A stretch of 51,344 bases of DNA from CAYVQF01 sp964454015. GTDB lineage: Bacteria; Myxococcota_A; Bradymonadia; UBA4248. The position numbers were made by a program, and so were the translations under genes. The notes beneath the pieces were generated by a model. That model made no database searches and was not told where the DNA came from. It saw nothing but the letters and a program-made list of their open reading frames with translations. The stretch lies in contig CAYVQF010000042.1 in NCBI GenBank assembly GCA_964454015.1, positions 1 to 51,344 of the forward strand. The letters run 5' to 3'. Positions 1 through 6,948 of the stretch are shown here, piece after piece; within the stretch, counting starts at the first letter, position 1, and every line of letters begins with the position of its first letter.

Positions 1-1354
1 CACAGTTGAGGCCGGCACAGGAACAATAGCCACCGTGGCAAGCCATGGGCGGATCACAGGGGTTGTGGCAGGCCCCGCAGTGGCTGGGATCGCTGTCGAG
101 GTTGGTCTCGCAGGCTTGACCTTCGCCGCAGGTGGTCCATGGCGCGGCGCAGACACAGAGGCTGTTCTGGCACTGCTGGCGTTCTTCGCTGCAGGCGACG
201 TTACAAGCGCCACAATGCTGGTTGCTGAAGCCTGGGTTGACACAGCGGACCCCACTCTCTTCTGGGCAGCAGAGGAGGTTGCCGGCACATGGCTGATCGC
301 CGCAGTGGCAGACGCCACCGCTGCAGGTCTTGAGCGACCCGCAGGCGGTGTTGCAGGCGCCGCAGTGGTTGTCACTGCTGTGGGTGTTCGTGGCGCAGAA
401 GCCCTCACCGCAGGTGGCCCATGGGGCGATGCACTCACAGGAGCCATTGAGGCATTGGGTGCCTTCTGGGCAGCTTCGTCCACAGGAACCGCAATGGCTG
501 ACGTTGCTCGCGAGATCGACACAGGTCGCCGCGTCGCCGACGATGCAGCAGGTGAAGGCGCAGGGGACATTGCCGCACACGCACTCGCCGTTGGCGCACG
601 TGGTGTTGCCCGTGCAGCGCTGATCGCATTCTCCGCAGTGAAAGTCGTCGTCGAGGATGGAGGTCGCGCAAGGTGCGCCCTCGGTGCAAGTGTCGTAGCC
701 TTCCTGACAGCCACATTCTCCTTCGGTGCAGAGTGGGAAGTCTCCAGGGCAGGTCGTGCCACAGTCGCCGCAGTTGGAGGGGTCCGAGGTGATATCGATG
801 CAGGTCTGGGTGCCGTCGACTTCACAGCAGGCGGTGCCAAAAAAGCAGACGCTACCCTGATCGCCGCATGAGCAGCCGCTGTCGCGGCACTCGACGCCAT
901 CGGGACATTGGCGGTCACAGGCGCCACAGTTGTCGGGGTCACTGGTGATGTTGGTGTTGCATTCGCCCGAGCCGCAGTCGAGCCAACCGCTGACACAGGT
1001 GCACTGGCCGCCGAGGCACACCCTGTTGTTCCCCTGACAGGTCTGATCACAGGCCCCGCAGTGCTCCTTGTTGGTGACGATGTCGACGCAGGTCCGGGTC
1101 GCGCCTACCAGGCAACAGGCTTCAGTCTCCAGACAGGCGGCGCAGGGGTCAGGGGGGAGGTCGGTCAGATCGAGTTCTGGCTGGGCATCGGTCATGCTCT
1201 TGGCGACACAATAGGGCGGGCGACATTCGTAGCCACTCGGGCACTCCGAGTCGTCCTTACAGGTCTCTTGGAGGGCCGAGTCATCGAAAGTACAGCCACT
1301 GAGGCCCAGCCAGGCGATGGTGGCGCAGGATAGGACAAAGAGAGCACGTGTCAT
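1..1354 (-). CDS. Cys-rich repeat lipoprotein (3' end cut by window edge)
   Basis: The reading frame opens with ATG at 1354 and stays open for 451 codons to the left edge, so the C-terminus is missing. The N-terminus is a lipoprotein signal: a hydrophobic stretch ending in LSGC, with Cys23 as the expected lipidated residue. The mature part has at least eight copies of a short Cys motif of the type HCGACDQTC or NCGDCGTTC, spaced about 45-60 residues, alternating with segments such as GGQCTC. Repeat proteins of this kind are frequent in Myxococcota envelopes, where the cysteines probably form disulfides; their function is not known. AAGG lies about 9 bases before the start. It follows the esterase gene on the same strand with a 170-base gap. 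The open frame on the opposite strand over this gene is a shadow. Confidence 0.85.
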   Translation of the reverse strand, partial: MTRALFVLSCATIAWLGLSGCTFDDSALQETCKDDSECPSGYECRPPYCVAKSMTDAQPELDLTDLPPDPCAACLETEACCLVGATRTCVDIVTNKEHCGACDQTCQGNNRVCLGGQCTCVSGWLDCGSGECNTNITSDPDNCGACDRQCPDGVECRDSGCSCGDQGSVCFFGTACCEVDGTQTCIDITSDPSNCGDCGTTCPGDFPLCTEGECGCQEGYDTCTEGAPCATSILDDDFHCGECDQRCTGNTTCANGECVCGNVPCAFTCCIVGDAATCVDLASNVSHCGSCGRSCPEGTQCLNGSCECIAPWATCGEGFCATNTHSSDNHCGACNTACGSLKTCSGGVCHCGDQPCAGNLLCCPEESGVRCVNPGFSNQHCGACNVACSEERQQCQNSLCVCAAPWTTCGEGQACETNLDSDPSHCGACHNPCDPPMACHGGYCSCAGLNC

Positions 1355-1524
1355 GGGTCTAGCCTTGGGGGAATCTCGGGTGCCAGGTGATGGGGCTGGC
1401 GTGGCTCGTGAGCAAGCAGGGCCGATCTTGATGCATCATCCAACGTGAGTTGGGGGGAGCGAGAGGTGCTGGGCAGGTCGCGGCCGCCGGGCGCGGTGCG
1501 CTCGGCGTCTCGTGGCGTTGGGTT

Positions 1525-3051
1525 TCAGGGCGGGCTCATGTCGGCGAAGACGCCCAGGGGACGGAAGACGCGACTGGCCCAGGCGGCTTCGTTGTGCTCG
1601 GCGTTCTCTTCCCACCAGTGAAAGAGGTCGGCGAGGAAGGTGTAGCCGATGGCATCCATGGCTTGGGCAAAGGCGACGTTATGGCAGTAGTTGTCGGGGG
1701 ACTTGCCATCGATGTAGCCGTCTCCGTCGACGTCGACACAGCCCTCCGTCCCTGGGCCGCCGCCGGAGTCGACATAGATGACGAAGTCGCGATGGCCAGC
1801 GTTTTCGTAGAGTTGTTGCATGATGAGGTTGTCGAGGGCGAACTTACCCCAGCCCAGGGTGCCCGAGAGCGAGGCGACGAAGTGGTAGCTTTGGGGATAG
1901 AGGTGGGCGATGTAGAGGCTGATGAGGCCTCCCAGGGAGGAACCCATGAGGCCACGGAGGCCGTTGGTGGGGAAGGTACTTTCGACGTAGGGGCGGACGT
2001 GGAGCTCGAGGAGGCGGGCATAGGCGTCGCCGCGGGCGTCATAAAGGGTGCCAGAGATCTCGTCGTCCACGTGGGTGTACTCGTGCATGCGGTCTGCCGT
2101 GTTGTCGATTCCGATGATGAGGATGTCCTTGCCGAGGTTGGCCAAGGCTTCCTGCATGCGCCAGCCGCCCCACATGGCGTTGGGGTCGAAGAGGTTCTGG
2201 CCATCGTGCATGTAGAGCACTGGCCAGGGGCCGTCGCCAGCGGGGACGTAGGCGCGCATGACGCGGGCGGCCAAGCCTTCGGCTTGCAGGGCTTGCCAGC
2301 GTTGGAGGTGGGCCGTGGTGGGGCGTTCGACGAAAGAGAACTCACCGTTGTTGTCGTAGCCGTAGGCGCGGGACCAAGGATCTGCGACCCATTGGTTGCC
2401 GTTGTTGACGAACTTGTACTTCTGGCCTTCGCCGTTGGCGATACTCAGCTCAGCCCACCAAAAATCGTTTTGATGGTGCAGGTCCTGTTGCATCCAGCCG
2501 CTGAAGTCACCGGCGACGGTCCACTGCCCGCCTTGGTACCAGTGGATAAAGATGATGGTGCCGCTGGCGGTCCTGACGGGGAAGCCCGTGAGCCAGTTGA
2601 TGGCGTGGAAAGCCTCGGGAGTGGTGACCTCACCGGCGATCAAGGCTCGGGCCCATTCCTCGGCGGTGGTGGGCGTGGTGACGACGTCGCCGTGATCGGG
2701 GAGAGTGTCGGTGAGATCTGGGGGAAGATCAGGTAGGTCTTGGAGGTCGTAAGGCGGGATGTCGGCGGTGTCGGGGATGAGGTCGAGCGCGTCAGAGAGG
2801 TCGGGGATGTCGGGGATGACATCGGTGAGGTCTGGGACGTGGACATCGAGGAGATCGGGCTGGGTCAGCTCCGTGTCGGCGAGGTCCGGCGCGACCTCGG
2901 TGGTATCGGCGAGGTCCTGGGTGCTTTGGTTGTGGTCGTCGTCACAAGCGACGAAGGCCGGAAGGGCGAGGAGCAGGGCGAGGAGGAGTGCCGTCCAGCG
3001 CCACCAGGGGGGTGGATTTGGGGCGGTGTGCTTGCAGAGAGAGGGTGACAT
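1525..3051 (-). CDS. Lipoprotein esterase, alpha/beta-hydrolase of the esterase-D/Fes type
   Basis: A 508-residue protein. Residues 20-36 form a lipoprotein signal ending in AFVAC (Cys36). Residues 45-125 are a low-complexity Asp/Leu/Pro linker. Residues 170-240 resemble a carbohydrate-binding or AMPK-beta-like fold (TVAGDFSGW, YKFVNNGNQWVADP), as often precedes such esterases. Residues 265-500 are the hydrolase: MHDGQNLF near 281, nucleophile elbow GSSLGG with Ser372, and the terminal HNEAAWASR segment that supplies the catalytic His in this family (PF00756 type). The likely role is cleavage of an ester substrate, perhaps an acylated glycan or a siderophore, at the outer membrane; the substrate cannot be read from sequence. 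AGGAG sits 6 bases before the ATG, which fixes the start. Confidence 0.88.
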   Translation of the reverse strand: MSPSLCKHTAPNPPPWWRWTALLLALLLALPAFVACDDDHNQSTQDLADTTEVAPDLADTELTQPDLLDVHVPDLTDVIPDIPDLSDALDLIPDTADIPPYDLQDLPDLPPDLTDTLPDHGDVVTTPTTAEEWARALIAGEVTTPEAFHAINWLTGFPVRTASGTIIFIHWYQGGQWTVAGDFSGWMQQDLHHQNDFWWAELSIANGEGQKYKFVNNGNQWVADPWSRAYGYDNNGEFSFVERPTTAHLQRWQALQAEGLAARVMRAYVPAGDGPWPVLYMHDGQNLFDPNAMWGGWRMQEALANLGKDILIIGIDNTADRMHEYTHVDDEISGTLYDARGDAYARLLELHVRPYVESTFPTNGLRGLMGSSLGGLISLYIAHLYPQSYHFVASLSGTLGWGKFALDNLIMQQLYENAGHRDFVIYVDSGGGPGTEGCVDVDGDGYIDGKSPDNYCHNVAFAQAMDAIGYTFLADLFHWWEENAEHNEAAWASRVFRPLGVFADMSPP

Positions 3052-3175
3052 AGTGACTCCTGGCGGTTGGCGCTGGGCACGCCCTTGGGAGGTGGTTAGC
3101 CCAAAGAGAGGCCTTGGAGAGAGGTTGGGACGTGCCGAGGAGCCGAAGTGGTCGACGCACGACCTGGGCAGGAGT

Positions 3176-4618
3176 TTAGCCCGTGCGCAGGGTGGCCAAC
3201 AAGGATAAAAGGAAGCGCCAGAATTCTTGGACCGAGGTGATGCTGACCTTTTCGCTGGTGGTGTGGGCGCCGAGGATGCGGGGGCCGACGGAGATCATCT
3301 CGACGTCGGGGAAGCGGGCGCTGAGGGCGCCGCACTCGAGGCCGGCGTGAATGCGTTGGCGAGTGGCCTCGGGGTATCCGGCCTCGTTCCAGGCGGCGAT
3401 GGCGGCGTTGACCAGGGGGGCGTCCCAGGCGCCATCCCAGCCGGGGTAAGGGTCGGTTGAGCGGAAGCTGGCGTTGGGCCCGGCGAGGACGGCGAGGGCG
3501 CGGACGCGTTCGCGGAGGTCGAAGAGGGCTTGGGTCGAGGCGGCGCGGGAGGAGATGAGCACGGTCGCGAGATCCCCTTCGGTGCGGACGATGGCGAGGT
3601 TGGCGCTGGTGGCGATGTCAGTGGGTTGTTGGGGGAAGCGGGCTTGTGGGCCGTGGGGTGTGGCGAGGATGAGGTTGAGGAGTCGATCGCGGCATTGGGT
3701 GCGCATGATGGTGGATGGGGTGGCGGTGGACTCGACGCACCACTGGATGTTGGGTTCGAGGGCGCCATAGCGCTGGGCGACCTGGGCTTTGATCTGTTCG
3801 AGGGCCGCGGCGAAATCGCGGTCGTCGGCGGCGCCAAAGACGAGGACGGCTTCGGCTTCGTTGGGGATGACGTTGTCGGCGCTGCCGCCGCGCACCGAGG
3901 CCAGCCCGTAGGCGACGTGGTCTCTGAGGCGCCATAGGGCCTGGGCGAGGATCTGGATGGCGTTGGCGCCGGAGCGGGCGATGTCGAGGCCGGAGTGACC
4001 GCCTTGGAGTCCGGAGACGCTGAGTTGGAGGGTGAGATCGCCGCCAGGTGCGCGGTGGGGTGGCATGCGGTCCAGGGTGAGGGTCAGGCTTTCTTCGCCG
4101 CCGCCGGCGCAGGCGACGGTGACCGAGCCGGGTTCCTCGGCGTCGAGGTTGATGAGTCGTTTGGCGCGCAAGCCCGTGATGGTGCAATTCATGGCGCCGA
4201 TGAGGCCGACTTCTTCGCCGACGGTGAAGAGGAGGTCCAGGGGGTGGTCGTGGCCTAGGGTTTCGGCGGCGGCCATGGCGATGGCGACGCCGATGCCGTT
4301 GTCGGCGCCCAGGGTGCTGCTGCTGGCGTGGAGCCAGTCATCTCGTTTGACGACGGGGATAGGCAGGGGGAAGCTCTGCTCAGGGACGCAGACCATGTCG
4401 ACGTGGGCCTGGAGGGCGATGGGTGCCCCCTTGGTCCCAGGGGTGGTGACGAGGAGGTTGCCCGCTGGGTCGCGCTCGGTGGAGAAGCCTCGATCTTGGG
4501 CCCAGGCGTCGATGGCGTCGATGGCAGCGCTTTCTTGTCCGGCACCGCGGGGCAAGGCACAGAGTCGGGCGAAGTGGGCCCACAAGGCGCTGGGTTGCAG
4601 GTCTGCGAAGGCTTCCAT
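3176..4618 (-). CDS. pepD: PepD-type aminoacyl-histidine dipeptidase (M20 family)
   Basis: A 480-residue M20 metallopeptidase with full-length similarity in layout to PepD/carnosinase-type Xaa-His dipeptidases. The two-zinc site is visible: HVD (His72, Asp74), the bridging Asp106 in GADNGIG, and the Glu135-Glu136 pair in FTVGEEVGLIGAM, with a further Asp in INLDAEE. A lid/dimerisation domain follows, with SGLQGGHSGLDI, and the C-terminal half contains IHAGLECG and SVGPRILGAHTTSEKV, typical of PepD. No signal peptide is present, so the enzyme is cytoplasmic and hydrolyses dipeptides. A TGGAGA element precedes the start. It stands between two lipoprotein genes on the same strand, with gaps over 120 bases, so operon membership is uncertain. 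Confidence 0.93.
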   Translation of the reverse strand: MEAFADLQPSALWAHFARLCALPRGAGQESAAIDAIDAWAQDRGFSTERDPAGNLLVTTPGTKGAPIALQAHVDMVCVPEQSFPLPIPVVKRDDWLHASSSTLGADNGIGVAIAMAAAETLGHDHPLDLLFTVGEEVGLIGAMNCTITGLRAKRLINLDAEEPGSVTVACAGGGEESLTLTLDRMPPHRAPGGDLTLQLSVSGLQGGHSGLDIARSGANAIQILAQALWRLRDHVAYGLASVRGGSADNVIPNEAEAVLVFGAADDRDFAAALEQIKAQVAQRYGALEPNIQWCVESTATPSTIMRTQCRDRLLNLILATPHGPQARFPQQPTDIATSANLAIVRTEGDLATVLISSRAASTQALFDLRERVRALAVLAGPNASFRSTDPYPGWDGAWDAPLVNAAIAAWNEAGYPEATRQRIHAGLECGALSARFPDVEMISVGPRILGAHTTSEKVSITSVQEFWRFLLSLLATLRTG

Positions 4619-4781
4619 GATGTTCTCCAGGGTGGGGCACCGAGGCCGCTATGGGCGGCGCGGCGTCACTGGGGGCGTGCTTTCCACGTGCCAGGCGTCG
4701 ACACGCCAGGCGCGTCGCTGCGGCAGCGGAGGGTCGTGCCTGGGTGAAGTGCTGCCGTCCCATCTGTGGTCCCACCAAAGG

Positions 4782-6593
4782 TCACCTGGCGTCAAGGGTG
4801 TGCACACCTTGGCGGAGGAGGTTGCCGCGCCCGGTGTGCCAGAGGACACAGTTGGGTTGGGCGCCGGGGAGGTCCCAGATTTGGACCCCACCCAGGCCTT
4901 GGCCGAGGGTGTCTTTGAGGGAGATGAGGAGGGCCAGGCTGCCGTCGCCGTCGAGGTCGGCCAGGGTGGGTGCGGCCATGGAGCCACGGCCAAAGAGTTC
5001 GACTTTGTGGAGCTCGGCGCCGTTGTTGTTGAGGATGATCAGGTGGGCCGGGGTGTCGGCTTGGCGGGGTTGTCCCGAGGTGAAAGTGACGAGGATGATC
5101 TCGGGGTAGCCGTCGCCGTTGAGGTCGGCGACGAGGGGCTCGGCGGCGCCGGTGTAGGGGGTGGCGCTGCCGAAGGGGTAGGTCCACAGGAGCTCACCTT
5201 GGGCGGACCAGGCATAGAGGTTGCCGTCGTAGGCGGGGACGAGGATGGCGGGGTGGGGGTCGCTGTTGATGCGGGCGACGGCGGGGTTGGGTTGGGTGGG
5301 GACGATGTTGGGACCCTTGTCGACGCCTTCGTGCAGGGGAGGGCCGCTCTCTTTGGGCCAGAGCCAGCCGTCGGGGCGCGTCATGTCGGGGCGCAAGACC
5401 CAGAGGGCGACGCCGCGGTTGGCCGTGGACTGGGAGTGTTCGTGGTCGCCAGCGAGGATGAGCTCGAGGCGGCCATCGCCGGTGATGTCGGCCATGACTG
5501 GGGGGCTGTAGGTGAACTCGGAGCGGTCTCCCGTGCCCCAGCCGCGCTGGGCGAGGGCGAGGTCGTGGTAGGCCTCGACGGCGGTGACGACCCGGTCGGT
5601 GAAGTCAGGGTGGGTAGGGAAGGGGCGGCCGTCGGCGTGGAAGATGCCAAAGCCGATGGCGTCGTAAGTCGAGATGACGTCGGGGAAGGTGTCGCCGTCG
5701 AGGTCGGCGATGCCGACGTTCTGGTTGTAGCCACCGAAATCCCAGCAGGCTTCTGCAGGTGGCGGCGGGTCGCAGGTGCTGTTGTCGACCTGAGGCCAGC
5801 CAACGCGGAGGGTGCCGTCGAGGTTGAAGACGGCCGTGGCGGGACCGGTGTTGGTCTTGTTGACGAGGATCTCCAGCTTGCCATCGCCGTCGAGGTCGCC
5901 AGCGGTGATGGCGCGGATTTCCTTATCGCCGAAGGCAGCGGGCCATCCCGGCATGAGGTCGCCGCGGTGGTCATAGAGGGCGATGTTAGCGGCGTGGTTG
6001 GCGTGGGGGCTGGAGGCGACGGCGATTTCGAGGTTGCCGTCGCCATTGAAGTCGCCGACGACGGGAGAGGCCCAGATACGGGTGCTGCCGTGGTCGGCGG
6101 GGTCGCTGGCCGCTTTGGGGAAAGGGGCTCGCCAGCGCAAGCTGCCGTCGTGGTTCCAGACATAGAGGACGGAGTGGCGGGCAGCGATGATTTCCATGTG
6201 ACCGTCTTGGTCGAGGTCGGCGACGGCGGGCGCGGCGAGCCAGTTTTCGTCCCAAGAGGCGGGCAGGGTCGAGCGCAAACGCGGTGCGGCGACGGTGGCG
6301 CTGCCGCCGTTCGGCGCGGCTTCACAGGGGGTGACGGTATCGGCCACACAGACTTCGTCTTGGGGAGAGTAGGCGGCGGCACAGTGGCGGCAAGTGGGGC
6401 CCATATAAGGCAGGACGCAGGTGCAGACGATGCGCCCCTGGGTGTCGTCGCAGGTGCCGGCGAGGTTGGCCTCATTGCAGTCGTTGTGTTGGCACTTTGG
6501 CGGGGGCGGAGAGGTCGCGGGGTCGTCGCAGGCGCCGGTGAAGAGGGCGAGGGCCAGCAGCGAGGCGAGTAGGAGGGGTGAGGGCTTCGTCAT
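4782..6593 (-). CDS. FG-GAP/VCBS-repeat lipoprotein with EGF-like N-terminus
   Basis: A 603-residue surface-type protein. The signal peptide ends in LFTGAC (Cys22), indicating a lipoprotein. Residues 33-90 are Cys-rich and EGF-like (CQHNDCNEANLAG, CTCVLPYMGPTC). The rest is an integrin-alpha-like beta-propeller with about seven calcium-loop repeats such as DLDQDGHMEI, DFNGDGNLEI, DLDGDGKLEI, DITGDGRLEL and DLNGDGYPEI. This architecture is known for extracellular binding or adhesion in bacteria; the ligand is unknown. It is divergent from the Mrp operon, with a 355-base spacer. Confidence 0.9.
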   Translation of the reverse strand: MTKPSPLLLASLLALALFTGACDDPATSPPPPKCQHNDCNEANLAGTCDDTQGRIVCTCVLPYMGPTCRHCAAAYSPQDEVCVADTVTPCEAAPNGGSATVAAPRLRSTLPASWDENWLAAPAVADLDQDGHMEIIAARHSVLYVWNHDGSLRWRAPFPKAASDPADHGSTRIWASPVVGDFNGDGNLEIAVASSPHANHAANIALYDHRGDLMPGWPAAFGDKEIRAITAGDLDGDGKLEILVNKTNTGPATAVFNLDGTLRVGWPQVDNSTCDPPPPAEACWDFGGYNQNVGIADLDGDTFPDVISTYDAIGFGIFHADGRPFPTHPDFTDRVVTAVEAYHDLALAQRGWGTGDRSEFTYSPPVMADITGDGRLELILAGDHEHSQSTANRGVALWVLRPDMTRPDGWLWPKESGPPLHEGVDKGPNIVPTQPNPAVARINSDPHPAILVPAYDGNLYAWSAQGELLWTYPFGSATPYTGAAEPLVADLNGDGYPEIILVTFTSGQPRQADTPAHLIILNNNGAELHKVELFGRGSMAAPTLADLDGDGSLALLISLKDTLGQGLGGVQIWDLPGAQPNCVLWHTGRGNLLRQGVHTLDAR

Positions 6594-6948
6594 GGCTTTT
6601 CGGTGCTTCGGTAGGAGGGATGGGCGAGGATCCAGACCGAGTTGAGCGGTGTATGCACTTTGCCTGGATCGCGGCGGCTGTGCAAGGCCAGGGGCGCGTT
6701 CATGGTGAGGGTAGGGGGCTCATGCAGGGGATGGCGGGGACACGCACAGCCGTTGACGACGTTGACATCAGGCGTGGGCGGCATTAACCACAGGCCATCC
6801 TGCCCAGCGTGTGCCGTTGGGCGTGAAGTGATGGAGAGTTTTGGGGGCTCACCCTGTGGCCGCGTCCAGCGCGAGGTCGGAGGTGGGTCGCGGTGCCATT
6901 GGAGTGGGTGGCAGCGGGGGGCCCGATGGCCGCCCGAGGTGGAGATTC
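6594..6948. other. Divergent intergenic region between the VCBS lipoprotein and mrp operon
   Basis: A 355-base spacer holding the promoters of two divergent units. A perfect -35 hexamer TTGACA lies at 6762-6767 facing the mrp operon, but the expected -10 position (6785-6790, TAACCA) is poor, so the promoter is only tentative. An in-frame TTG at 6841 would extend the first Mrp protein by 36 residues of Gly-rich sequence that does not look like coding sequence of this family. No RNA gene or strong hairpin was seen. Confidence 0.4.

Noticed and set aside
35..871. A 278-codon plus-strand frame at the left edge
   Set aside because: It is the antisense of the Cys-rich lipoprotein, whose real frame runs off the window edge.
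4032..6572. An 846-codon open frame on the plus strand
   Set aside because: It lies opposite the VCBS lipoprotein and PepD genes, whose products show clear family motifs; the antisense product is Val/Gly/Asp-rich with no recognisable domain, as expected for a shadow in GC-rich DNA.
6841..6948. Longer N-terminus of the Mrp A-B protein from TTG 6841
   Set aside because: The extra residues are Gly/Arg low-complexity sequence unlike Mrp proteins, and the ATG at 6949 has a better ribosome site.
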